Source: Paenibacillus sp. (GTDB taxonomy: Bacteria; Bacillota; Bacilli; Paenibacillales; Paenibacillaceae). From it: a stretch of DNA of 11,092 bases. Below, in pieces: positions 1 through 8,400 of the stretch (position 1 is its first letter; each line of letters begins with the position of its first letter). Where the stretch lies: positions 1-11,092 of the forward strand of contig JAQSXN010000065.1 of assembly GCA_029256665.1 (NCBI GenBank), in the 5' to 3' direction. Below the pieces are notes generated by a model that saw only the letters and a program-made list of their open reading frames with translations, did not search any database and was not told the DNA's origin. The position numbers and the translations under genes are program-made.

Positions 1-2
1 CG

Positions 3-53
3 TTTGCCAGGATTCGTCTGCTAGAAGAGATGATGATGCGGATTGATTCGTAG
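3..53 (+). CDS. Possible 3' end of an upstream gene (partial)
   Basis: The frame beginning at base 3 is open from the window edge and stops at TAG (51-53). It encodes the short tail FARIRLLEEMMMRIDS, which reads like an amphipathic, charged protein C-terminus. Both other plus frames also stop within the first 50 bases, so the choice of frame rests on composition only. No family can be recognised from 16 residues, and no terminator hairpin is visible between this stop and the promoter at 81. Treat it as a possibility rather than a gene. Confidence 0.25.
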   Translation, partial: FARIRLLEEMMMRIDS

Positions 54-80
54 ACCGATAGTTTGATGTAAAAAAAACTA

Positions 81-109
81 TTGACAAAAAAATATTTTTA
101 TGTTATAAT
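81..109 (+). promoter_or_regulatory. Consensus sigma-A promoter with extended -10
   Basis: TTGACA at 81-86 and TATAAT at 104-109 are both perfect matches to the sigma-A hexamers and lie exactly 17 bp apart. TG at 101-102 adds an extended -10 element. The surrounding 60 bases are far more AT-rich than the rest of the window. The expected transcription start is near 116, about 80 nt before the hydrolase start codon at 196. No operator-like palindrome is evident. Confidence 0.88.
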
Positions 110-195
110 AATAAATTATTGTATTTTAAAAACTCTTTCATTGTTGTATGATAGTTTCTCTAAGAAACGATCATAACAGTGGGAGGTTTTTTTGG

Positions 196-948
196 ATGAA
201 GATTACTCCTGAATTGAAGGTGCTGGAAATAACGGCCGAAGTGCTCGGCGAATCGAACACGATCTATCCGGTTTTGGCGGTGAGCAAGGAAGGGTTGACG
301 CTGATCGACTGCGGGTATCCGGGACAAGACAAGCTGCTACTCGGGACTTTGCGGTCCAAAGGGTATTCGGTATCGGAGCTGAGGCGAATCGTGATCACGC
401 ATCATGATATCGATCATATCGGGGGTTTGCCGTCTATTCTGGCTTCGGCGCCGGAAGGAGTCGAGGTATGCGCGCCTAAGTGGGAACGCCCTCACATTGA
501 AGGGGAAAAACCGCTTGCCAAAGCGACGCCGGAGGCGATCGCGCAGCTCGATCTGTTCCCCGAGCCGCATCGTTCGTCGATCAAGCGTGTTTTGGAACAT
601 CCGCCAAGCGCGCCCGTGAACCGAATCCTGGAGCATGGCGAAGAGCTGTCCGACGAAGGTGATTTAATGGTTCTGGATACCCCGGGCCACACCGCGGGAC
701 ATATTAGCTTGTATCATCGGCCGAGCCGGACGTTAATCGCCGGCGACGCGCTTACCGTGACGAACGGCAAGTTGTGCGGACCAATATCGAATCAATCGCT
801 CGATCCGGTGCTTGCGCTGCGGTCGTTGCATGTTTTGCTGCCTCTGGCTATCGAGCAAGTCGTTTGTTACCATGGAGGCGCGTTTCGGGCTGACGCATCG
901 TCGATCCGCGAAGCGATCGCCGCCATCGCGGCGGGAGATGCACGCTAA
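196..948 (+). CDS. Metallo-beta-lactamase-fold hydrolase
   Basis: A 250-residue soluble protein with the metallo-beta-lactamase fold, probably a metal-dependent hydrolase. The substrate cannot be inferred. The metal motifs are all present: THHDIDHIGG with H69, D71, D73 and H74; DTPGHTAGH with H165; AGDA with D184; and H226 near the C-terminus. The usual HxHxDH motif here reads HxDxDH, with Asp71 where the second His normally sits. There is no signal peptide or membrane segment. The start at 196 is chosen because GTGGGAGG (179-186) lies 9 nt upstream. An in-frame ATG at 148 would add 16 residues without a ribosome site. The gene appears monocistronic, driven by the strong promoter at 81-109, with no clear terminator hairpin before the next promoter at 983. 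Confidence 0.9.
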   Translation: MKITPELKVLEITAEVLGESNTIYPVLAVSKEGLTLIDCGYPGQDKLLLGTLRSKGYSVSELRRIVITHHDIDHIGGLPSILASAPEGVEVCAPKWERPHIEGEKPLAKATPEAIAQLDLFPEPHRSSIKRVLEHPPSAPVNRILEHGEELSDEGDLMVLDTPGHTAGHISLYHRPSRTLIAGDALTVTNGKLCGPISNQSLDPVLALRSLHVLLPLAIEQVVCYHGGAFRADASSIREAIAAIAAGDAR

Positions 949-982
949 CGAAGCGAACGCCAGCCATCGGCGAATCTGAAGG

Positions 983-1011
983 TTGCATCGGCTCCGATCC
1001 TTGCATATAAT
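983..1011 (+). promoter_or_regulatory. Probable sigma-A promoter of the T-box/pheST transcript
   Basis: TATAAT at 1006-1011 is a perfect -10 hexamer. TTGCAT at 983-988 lies 17 bp upstream and matches the -35 consensus at its first three bases only. Transcription would begin near 1018, immediately before stem I of the T-box leader, which supports the assignment. The -35 is weak, so the boundaries of that element are uncertain. Confidence 0.65.
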
Positions 1012-1019
1012 AAAGATTA

Positions 1020-1303
1020 ATATTCTGCCACGATGGAGAAGAGTAAGCAGTGCTTCCGCACAGGGAGAGGACGCCATGGATTGAGAGCGTCCTTATGGAA
1101 TCAGGCTGCCGAAGTTCGCTCCGGAGCATGCGCTTGAACGGCCGGGACTTATTTGTCCGTCGGTCAGTAGAGAAGCACGGTTCCCGCCGTTACCGGGACT
1201 TGAGCAAACACATGATGCGCGTTAGGTTACCTGCATTTATGTGATTGGAATTAGGGTGGTACCACGGTTCTTCCGTCCCTTCGGGGAGGAAGGGCCTTTT
1301 TTT
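1020..1303 (+). promoter_or_regulatory. T-box riboswitch, tRNA-Phe specific, controlling pheST
   Basis: A T-box leader that senses uncharged tRNA and lets RNA polymerase read into the synthetase genes. The T-box core AGGGTGGTACCACG is at 1253-1266. Its TGGT (1257-1260) would pair with a tRNA acceptor end bearing discriminator A, as tRNA-Phe has. Stem I is recognisable: GGAG (1034-1037) pairs with CTCC (1119-1122), and GCAG (1047-1050) pairs with CTGC (1105-1108). Between these lies a specifier loop with AGTA (1042-1045) on the 5' side and GAAG-TTC-G on the 3' side. The codon TTC at 1115-1117 is Phe, matching the downstream pheS-pheT. The distal arm is GGACGC (1069-1074) with GCGTCC (1087-1092). 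Stem assignments are by hand, not by a folding program. Confidence 0.93.
1270..1303 (+). terminator. T-box-controlled intrinsic terminator
   Basis: CTTCC (1270-1274) pairs with GGAAG (1288-1292), and TCCC (1276-1279) pairs with GGGA (1284-1287) around a TTCG tetraloop, with G1275 bulged. A run of seven T follows at 1297-1303. The 5' part of the terminator stem abuts the T-box core, so pairing of the core with the tRNA acceptor end would compete with this hairpin in the standard T-box manner. Confidence 0.93.
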
Positions 1304-1737
1304 GTTCCCCGAAAGGACGCGCCTAACCGCTGAAGGACGGCGATAGCCGTTTCACCTTGGTTCCGCGCACGCCGGAACGGAAAGAGGGAGGACGGCGTGG
1401 TTGGTTGGCGTAACGGACGTTAGGGACGTTATTGCGGCGAAATTGTCGACTTTTCAAATCTAACGGACCGGAGAGACGTTATTGCCGTAATTGATGGCGA
1501 TAATGGTTCAATGAGACGAAATAGGGTCTCTTGTGACCGTTAGATTTCGAAATGATCGATTTCCGGCTGAATAGCGGCTATCAAGTCCGTTAGCATGCGA
1601 GATGCGGCCAGGGCCGGTCGGGAGGTCATCAGTCAATGGGGAGACGGCGAGCGCGATTGCGTAGCAGAGGCGTCAGTGTCGTTGGCGGCGTTAGCGGAAA
1701 GTGGCAATGTGTTATTAACTAGTGGAGGCGATGAACA
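1304..1737 (+). other. Long untranslated spacer between T-box terminator and pheS
   Basis: About 430 nt without a convincing gene. It holds two small hairpins, ACGGC (1337-1341) with GCCGT (1346-1350) and GTTCCG (1360-1365) with CGGAAC (1373-1378), then the 50-bp repeat cluster described separately (1411-1592). A purine-rich stretch follows, ending in the pheS ribosome site at 1722-1728. I found no acceptable second promoter here, so pheST expression should depend on readthrough of the T-box terminator and the leader RNA would be about 720 nt long. Confidence 0.7.
1411..1592. repeat. Inverted cluster of four 50-bp repeat units
   Basis: Two head-to-tail units begin with TAACGGAC at 1411 and 1461 on the plus strand, exactly 50 bp apart and identical at 21 of their first 25 positions. 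Two more units begin on the minus strand at 1592 and 1542, again exactly 50 bp apart. The shared pattern is TAACGGAC, a variable triplet, then roughly AGAGACG-TATT. The inner copies are preceded by the same AAATC (1456-1460 plus; 1547-1543 minus). The two pairs face each other across a centre that itself contains GAGAC (1513-1517) and GTCTC (1526-1530). In RNA this could form a long imperfect hairpin. Similar dispersed intergenic repeats seem familiar from Paenibacillus-type genomes, but that is recollection and not shown here. Confidence 0.75.
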
Positions 1738-2772
1738 ATGAAAGCAAGGCTGGAGGAGCTGCGCGCCGAGGCGCTGCGCGAGCTGCAGGACGTAGCGTCG
1801 CAAGGCGCCCTGAACGACCTGCGCATTAAGTATTTGGGCAAAAAAGGCGCTTTGACGGAAATTCTGCGCGGCATGGGCGCGCTTAGCGCCGAAGAACGTC
1901 CCGTTATCGGCGGCGTGGCCAACGATGTGCGCGGCGCGATCGAATCGGTCATCGAAGAGAAGCAAGCGGCGTTCCAACGCGAGGAGACGGAAGCGCGCCT
2001 GCGCGGGGAGACGATCGACGTAACGCTGCCCGGCAGGAAGCTGCCGACCGGCGCCGTTCACCCGCTCAACAAAGTCGCGCAGGAAATCGAAGACGTGTTT
2101 ATCGGTCTTGGCTACACGATCGCGGAAGGTCCCGAAGTCGAAACGGACTACTACAACTTCGAAGCGCTGAACTTGCCGAAGAACCATCCCGCGCGGGATA
2201 TGCAGGACTCGTTCTACGTCACGGACGAATTCTTGATGCGCACGCATACGTCGCCGGTACAGGTACGCACGATGAAGGCGAACGCGGGCATGGCGCCGGT
2301 TAAGGTCATCTGCCCGGGCAAGGTATATCGCCGCGATGACGACGACGCGACGCATTCGTTCCAATTCAACCAGATCGAAGGTTTGGTCATCGGCAAAGGC
2401 ATTCGCATGAGCGACCTGAAGGGCACGCTGCTGCAATTCGTGCAGCAAATGTTCGGCTCGCAGGCGCAGATTCGTCTTCGCCCAAGCTTCTTCCCGTTCA
2501 CGGAGCCAAGCGCCGAGGTTGACGTGACCTGCGTGCAATGCGGCGGCGACGGCTGCCGGATGTGCAAACAAACGGGGTGGCTCGAGATTTTGGGCTGCGG
2601 CATGGTGCATCCGCGCGTTCTGGAGATGGGCGGCTACGATCCGGAGGAAGTGACCGGCTTCGCCTTCGGCATGGGCGTGGAACGGATCGCGCTGCTCAAA
2701 TACGGCATCGACGACATCCGCCATTTCTATACCAACGATCTGCGGTTCTTGGGTCAATTCGCCAGAATGTGA
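1738..2772 (+). CDS. pheS: Phenylalanyl-tRNA synthetase alpha subunit
   Basis: The catalytic alpha subunit of the cytoplasmic alpha2beta2 enzyme that attaches phenylalanine to tRNA-Phe. It is a full-length 344 residues. Residues 1 to about 85 form the helical arm that contacts tRNA. The class II core follows, with motif 1 around [12 protein letters not shown], motif 2 near residues 196-215 ([20 protein letters not shown]) and motif 3 near 310-330 ([17 protein letters not shown]). Cys265, Cys268, Cys273 and Cys276 form the CxxC...CxxC insert typical of Bacillus-type PheS and probably bind zinc. GTGGAGG (1722-1728) precedes the ATG by 9 nt. An out-of-frame ATG at 1731 is ignored. The gene is first in the pheS-pheT operon, 22 nt upstream of pheT, and under T-box control. 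Confidence 0.98.
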   Translation: MKARLEELRAEALRELQDVASQGALNDLRIKYLGKKGALTEILRGMGALSAEERPVIGGVANDVRGAIESVIEEKQAAFQREETEARLRGETIDVTLPGRKLPTGAVHPLNKVAQEIEDVFIGLGYTIAEGPEVETDYYNFEALNLPKNHPARDMQDSFYVTDEFLMRTHTSPVQVRTMKANAGMAPVKVICPGKVYRRDDDDATHSFQFNQIEGLVIGKGIRMSDLKGTLLQFVQQMFGSQAQIRLRPSFFPFTEPSAEVDVTCVQCGGDGCRMCKQTGWLEILGCGMVHPRVLEMGGYDPEEVTGFAFGMGVERIALLKYGIDDIRHFYTNDLRFLGQFARM

Positions 2773-2794
2773 AGAAAGAAGGGATGATACCAAT

Positions 2795-5236
2795 ATGAAA
2801 GTATCCTATCAATGGTTAAACGAATATATCGACTTGTCCGGGCTGACGGCCGAAGAGCTTGCCGAAAAAATGACGCGGGGCGGCATCGAGATCGACGGCG
2901 TGGAGTCCCGCAATAAAGGGGTGTCCGGCGTCGTTGTCGGCCATGTCGTATCCAAGGAAAAACATCCCGATGCCGACAAGCTGAACGTGTGCAAGGTGGA
3001 CGTAGGCACCGGCGAAGAGCTGCAGATCGTCTGCGGGGCCGCAAACGTCGACGCGGGCCAGCTTGTGCCGGTCGCGGTCATCGGAGCGGTGCTGCCAGGC
3101 GACTTCAAGATCAAACGCGCCAAGCTGCGCGGCGTGGAGTCGCAAGGGATGATTTGCTCCGCCAAGGAGCTTGGCCTGAACGACAAGCTGCTGCCGAAGG
3201 AGCAGCAAGAAGGCATTCTCGTATTGCCGGAGTCGACTCGGATCGGCGCGCCGATCGCCGACGTGCTCGGCATCGACGACGAAGTGCTGGAGCTGGATCT
3301 GACGCCGAACCGTTCGGACTGTCTGAGCATGCTCGGCGTAGCTTACGAGGTTGGCGCATTGACGGGCCGCGAGGTGAAACTGCCGGATAATGCCGTGCTG
3401 GACGCCGCGCTCGAAACCAAAGGGCTCGTATCCGTAAGCGTGGAAGCGCCGGAGCAATGTCCGCATTATACGGCGCGTTACATCAAGGACGTGAAGATCG
3501 GGGCTTCCCCGGCTTGGCTGCAGAACCGTCTCATGGCCGCGGGCATTCGTCCGATCAACAACGTCGTCGACGTTACGAACTTCGTGATGCTGGAATATGG
3601 CCAGCCGCTTCATGCGTTCGACGCGGATCGCGTTCCCGGCGGCCGCATCGTGGTGCGTATGGCGCGCGAAGGCGAGACGCTTGTCACGCTTGACGATCAA
3701 GAGCGCAAGCTGGAGCCGCACATGCTCGTCATCACCGACGGCAACGAACCGATCGCGCTTGCGGGCGTCATGGGCGGAGCCGGCACGGAGGTTACGGCCG
3801 CGACGACGAACATTTTGCTGGAATCGGCCCGTTTCGATGGCGGTACCGTTCGCAAAACGTCCCGCCAGCTTGGCCTTCGTTCGGAATCCAGCATTCGCTT
3901 CGAGAAGGAAGTGGATCCGTCGAACGTGATTCCGGCGCTCGACCGCGCGGCTTCTCTGATCGCTCAGCTCGCGGACGGCCTCGCGACGGACGGCATTGTC
4001 GAAGCAGCCGCCAAACAGCCGGAGCCGACAATCGTCGAAGTGACGCTGGATCGGATTAACGGATACCTCGGAACGGAGCTGTCGAGCCTCGAAATCCGCT
4101 CGATCCTCGGCCGTCTCCGGTTCGCATACGAAGTTGGCGGCGGCGATGCGTTCCGCGTCGAGGCGCCGACGCGCAGGGGCGACATTACGAGAGCCGTGGA
4201 TATCATCGAGGAAGTCGCGAGACTGCACGGCTACGACAATATCCCGACGACTCCGATCTATGGCGACGTCATCCCGGGATCGCTGACGAAGCCTCAGGCG
4301 ATCCGCCGCGAGCTCCGCAAGCGTCTGGCCGATTCCGGCTTGCACGAGGTGGTCAGCTATTCGTTCACCAGTCCGGCCCGCACGGAGTTGTTCCCAGGTT
4401 TATCGGACGGCGCACGACCGGTCCGTCTAGCCATGCCGATGAGCGAGGATCGCAGCGTGCTGCGCACGACGTTGATCGCGCAGCTGCTCGAGACCGCCGT
4501 CTACAACGGCAACCGCAAAAACAATTCCGCCGCGTTATTCGAAATCGGGAGCGTATTCCATACGGACGAGGAGACGTTAACCCGCCTGCCCCGCGAGAAA
4601 CACCGTTTCGCGGCGTTGCTCACGGGCAATCGGACGGAAGCGGGCTGGAACGGCAAAGCCGAGACCTACGATTTCTACGACGCCAAAGGCATCGTCGAAA
4701 CGATCGCTTCCGTGTTGGGTCTATCGGATAGGCTATCCTACGCGGCCGCTCAGCCGGAGCACTTCCATCCGGGCCGTACGGCGGCGATCGTGCTGGAGAC
4801 GGAAACGGGTCCGATGACGATCGGTTACGTCGGCCAGCTTCACCCGGCGAATCAAGTGGAGTGGGAGCTCGCGGATACTTACGCGATCGAGCTTGAGCTC
4901 GAGCCGGTATACGAATATGCAAGCTTCGACATCGAATATCGCACGTTGCCGCGTTATCCGGCCATGGAACGCGACATCGCGGTCGTCGTGGACGAGGCGG
5001 TGAGCGCGAGCAGCTTGACGAAAGCCGCAACCCTTACGGCAGGCGAGCTGCTGGAGTCGATCCGCGTGTTCGACGTGTACACGGGAGAGCGTCTCGGAGC
5101 CGGCAAAAAGAGCGTGGCGCTGGCGCTCGTCTACCGTCATGCGGATCGCACGCTCACGGATGAAGAGGTAACTTCGCTGCATGCGGAGGTCGTCGGACAG
5201 CTTACGCAATCTTTTGGAGCGGAATTGCGCAAGTAG
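2795..5236 (+). CDS. pheT: Phenylalanyl-tRNA synthetase beta subunit
   Basis: The beta subunit, which binds tRNA-Phe and hydrolyses mischarged Tyr-tRNA-Phe. It has the normal full length of 813 residues. Domains in order are: an N-terminal segment; an EMAP/OB-fold tRNA-binding domain at about 45-155 (HPDADKL, then VRGVESQGMICS-like KLRGVESQGMICS); the B3/B4 editing domain at about 215-385 (NNVVDVTNFVMLEYGQPLHA); B5 at about 410-475; the catalytic-like module at about 490-690; and the ferredoxin-fold anticodon-binding domain at about 715-812 (RYPAMERDIAVVVD, ending near GAELRK). A weak purine-rich site AAGAAGGG (2776-2783) precedes the ATG by 11 nt. The strong terminator at 5253-5297 closes the operon. 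No rnhC follows, unlike in B. subtilis. Confidence 0.98.
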   Translation: MKVSYQWLNEYIDLSGLTAEELAEKMTRGGIEIDGVESRNKGVSGVVVGHVVSKEKHPDADKLNVCKVDVGTGEELQIVCGAANVDAGQLVPVAVIGAVLPGDFKIKRAKLRGVESQGMICSAKELGLNDKLLPKEQQEGILVLPESTRIGAPIADVLGIDDEVLELDLTPNRSDCLSMLGVAYEVGALTGREVKLPDNAVLDAALETKGLVSVSVEAPEQCPHYTARYIKDVKIGASPAWLQNRLMAAGIRPINNVVDVTNFVMLEYGQPLHAFDADRVPGGRIVVRMAREGETLVTLDDQERKLEPHMLVITDGNEPIALAGVMGGAGTEVTAATTNILLESARFDGGTVRKTSRQLGLRSESSIRFEKEVDPSNVIPALDRAASLIAQLADGLATDGIVEAAAKQPEPTIVEVTLDRINGYLGTELSSLEIRSILGRLRFAYEVGGGDAFRVEAPTRRGDITRAVDIIEEVARLHGYDNIPTTPIYGDVIPGSLTKPQAIRRELRKRLADSGLHEVVSYSFTSPARTELFPGLSDGARPVRLAMPMSEDRSVLRTTLIAQLLETAVYNGNRKNNSAALFEIGSVFHTDEETLTRLPREKHRFAALLTGNRTEAGWNGKAETYDFYDAKGIVETIASVLGLSDRLSYAAAQPEHFHPGRTAAIVLETETGPMTIGYVGQLHPANQVEWELADTYAIELELEPVYEYASFDIEYRTLPRYPAMERDIAVVVDEAVSASSLTKAATLTAGELLESIRVFDVYTGERLGAGKKSVALALVYRHADRTLTDEEVTSLHAEVVGQLTQSFGAELRK

Positions 5237-5252
5237 GCAGGAAACTATCGGA

Positions 5253-5297
5253 GCCGCATCGAATTAGTTCAACTATGAACTGCGATGCGGCTTTTTT
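5253..5297 (+). terminator. Intrinsic terminator after pheT
   Basis: GCCGCATCG (5253-5261) pairs perfectly with CGATGCGGC (5283-5291), and six T follow at 5292-5297. An inner stem AGTTC (5266-5270) with GAACT (5277-5281) extends the hairpin. It lies 17 nt after the pheT stop and separates the pheST operon from the ZapA-fusion gene. Confidence 0.95.
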
Positions 5298-5417
5298 ACG
5301 GGCTTATTCGGGCTTGCCGGCTATTTTGATTATTTGGGCATGCTTGGCGATCGTATGAGGACGCGGCGCATTCTGCATGGCAACTGCCACATGGAAACGA
5401 TAGGAGGATACGACACA

Positions 5418-8400
5418 GTGGATGCAGATCAAACCGTTGTAACCGTTGATATATATGGTGTTCAATACAAACTTAAAGGACATTCCAACGTCGATTACAT
5501 GAAGAAAATCGCGAGCTCGATCGACGATAGCATGAAGAAACTAGCAAAGACGTATCCTCGTTTGGATATGCAAAAATTGGCCGTCCTCTGCGCGATGCAA
5601 ATTACGGAGGATGTATTCCGTCTGAGACGCGATAACGCTAGACTGCTTGAAGAAGAAGCGCGGCTTGGCGCGATCAGTCAGCAGCTGGAGACGGAGCAGC
5701 GCAAAGTCGGAGAGCTGGAGGCGGGCCTCGCCGAGCTCAAGGAAGCAATGGAGAAGAAACTGCGCGATGCAATGGAGAAGGCGGAGCAGGAGCTCGCGGA
5801 ATTAGCTGCACTAGCGGATGAACAGAAGCAAGCGGATGCGGCTGCGCATAACGACGCGCTGCTTGCGGCGGAAGAACGTCTGGCGGCGCTTCGCGGCGAG
5901 CACGAAGCCGAGCTGCAACGGGTCAGCGAACACTTGATCGCGGAGAAGAAGTCGGAAATGCTGCAGCTCAAGAGCAAATTGGAGACGGAGCTGGCGAAGC
6001 TGGAGGCGGATCGCGACCAGAAGGTGTCTTCTTTGATGTCCGAGAAGGAGCAAACGGTTGCAGCGCTGATCCAGGAGAAAGAGCAAGCCGTAGTCGAGCT
6101 CCGGACGGAGCAGGAGTTGACGCTTGCCTCGTACTTGCAAGATCATGAACGGGTCGTCTCCGAGCTTAAGAACGAGCAGGAGCGTGCGGTCGCGCGTCTG
6201 CTGAGCGAGAAGGAATCGATTGTCGCCAAGATGGCCATGGAGAAGGACGCGGTCATGCTGGAGCTTGCCGATATTTCCGCCGCCAAGGAGCGGGCCGTCA
6301 AGGAGCTGGCGGAGGAGCGGGAGGAAGCGCTCAGGCTGCTTGCCACCGAGATGGAAAAGGAACGCGAGAGGCTGTCGACCGAATGGCAGCTAAGATGGGA
6401 GAGTCGCGAAACCGAATGGAGTCTTTCCGCCGAAGCTGCGGGGGCGGAAAGAAAACGGCAGGCGGAGGAGCGCGACGCGTTCTGGAAGACGGAGCTGGAA
6501 AAGGTGGAGCAAGGCAGCCGGGACGAGCTGGAGCGCAGACGGAGCGGTTGGCTGGAGGATCGCGACAAGCTGCTGGCTCAGTTAGCCGAACTGGAACAGC
6601 TCAGAATCGCCGATAAGGCGGCGCTGGAGCTTCGAATCGAGGCGGCGGACGAAAGCGTCATGGCCGCGATGGAGCAAGAGGAAGTGCTTCGTTCCTCGCT
6701 GACGCAGCTCGGCCAGGAGCGAGAAGAGTGGATAGAGCAGATGGAGGTGGCTCGTGAGCGTCTTGCGGAGCTAACCTCGGAGAAGGAGACGGCGGCTTCG
6801 GAATTCGAAGCGAGGACGGCGGCTTTGCGGATTGAGCACGAGAGTCTGTTGGCGTCGCTGCGGCAAGACTACGAAAGCCGGTTCAGTACGTTGTTGGCGG
6901 AGTCGGATCAAAAGCTGGCTTTGCTTCTGCAGGAAAAGGAAGCCGCCATTACGGAAGCAATCCGAAAGGCGGAAAAACTGGAAGAGCAGATCGCGAGCAT
7001 GGGACAAGCGGAGGAAGGTTATCTGGAGCAGCTTGTCGACATGGAGACGAAGGAACAATCCTTGTCGCAACGGCTTAAGGAAGCGGAAGCCAATCATGCC
7101 CAGCTCATCGAGCAGCTTGACCGAATCCGCTCGGAGGAGAGCGAGTCCGCGGCCAAGCTCGCCCGGTCGGAGGCGCTTGCCGCTCAGTTGTCCGAGCAGC
7201 TGGAGCTCAATCTCACGGCGAATCGCGAACAAACGGCGAAGCTGGAGCAGGCGGAGTTCTTGGCGCTTGAGCTGTCCGAGCAGCTTGCTGCGCTTAAATC
7301 TACGGAACAGTCGTTGAAGCAACGCCTGGAAGAGCTAGAGCGGAACGAACGGTCGTTAAGCGGGCAGCTTGCCCAGTCGGAGACAAGCGGGCAGTCGCAA
7401 GCGGACCGAATCGCGGAGCTGGAGGCGAGCGAGCGCGCGCTGTCGGAGCGTCTCCGCGAAGCGAGCTCGAACGGGCAGTCGCAAGCGGAGCTTATAGCGG
7501 AGCTGGAGGAAAACGAGCGGAAGCTCGCCGAGCGTCTCCGCGAAGCGGAATCCAATGCGCAAACGTTGTCGGAGCTGCTCGACATTCAGCAGAAAGAGGA
7601 GCAAGCTTGGCTGGATGAACGCGATGCCCGCGAGCATGAGCTGGTCGAACGGCTTGCGGAACGCGTCAATAGGGAACGCGAATTGTCGGAGGAGCTCGCG
7701 GAACGCGGCAAACGGGTTCGCGAATTGTCGGAACAGCTTGCGGAACGCGTCAACAGGGAGCGCGAATTGTCGGAGAAGCTTGCGGAACGCGTCAATAAGG
7801 AAAGCGAATTGTCGGAGCAGCTGGCGGAACGGGACGCCCGCGAACGCGAATGGCATGACCGGATGACGGAGCTTCGGGAGAAGATCGAGTTGGAATCCAT
7901 GGAGCTTGCTTCGGAGCTGGAGGAACAGTGGAAGTCTGCGGCTGCCGAGGCGGAGCGCCTTGGCGCGATGTTAACCCAGAGCGAAGAGAAGCTGAAACGA
8001 TTGACGGCGGAGGAAAGCGACCGGGAGCAGCGGGAACAGGAGCTGATCGGTCAACTCGAGCTGATCGCGGCTCGCGAGCGGATCGCGAGCGGCCAACTGG
8101 AGGCGGCCACGGAGCGGGCAGAGCAAGCGGAGCGTACGGCTGCAGACCGGGAGCGGTCGATCCGCGAGCTGGAGGACGAGCTATCGCGACTGGAGCAAGC
8201 GCGCAAAGAATACGCCGCGATGGAAGAAGAGCTGCGCGACCGCATGGAGGTAGCGCTTAGGGAAGCGGCGGCTTCCGTCGATGTCCAAGAGGATTGGCAG
8301 GAAAGACTCGACGAGCTGCAGCGGGAACGTGATCAAGCAGCGAACTCGGCGGAAGCGCTGCTTAACGAACATTCCACCTTGCTGGACGAACATAGCAAGC

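Noticed and set aside
148..195. Upstream ATG extension of the MBL hydrolase
   Set aside because: No ribosome site before 148, and the extra 16 residues do not look like part of the fold. GGGAGG just before 196 decides the start.
1682..1717. Possible promoter directly upstream of pheS (TTGGCG and TTATTA)
   Set aside because: The spacing is 24 bp, outside the sigma-A range, and the hexamers are poor.
1633..2793. 386-codon open frame antisense to pheS
   Set aside because: It lies exactly over pheS and its translation is rich in His, Arg and Ala, as expected from reading the complement of a GC-biased gene. It has no family resemblance and no ribosome site.
2816..4345. 509-codon open frame antisense to pheT
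   Set aside because: Same artefact of biased codon use in a well-recognised essential gene. The composition is unlike a real protein.
7611..7862. Regular 42-bp repeats considered as a CRISPR array
   Set aside because: There are no spacers. The repeats are contiguous, in frame and encode two heptads each, so they are coding repeats.
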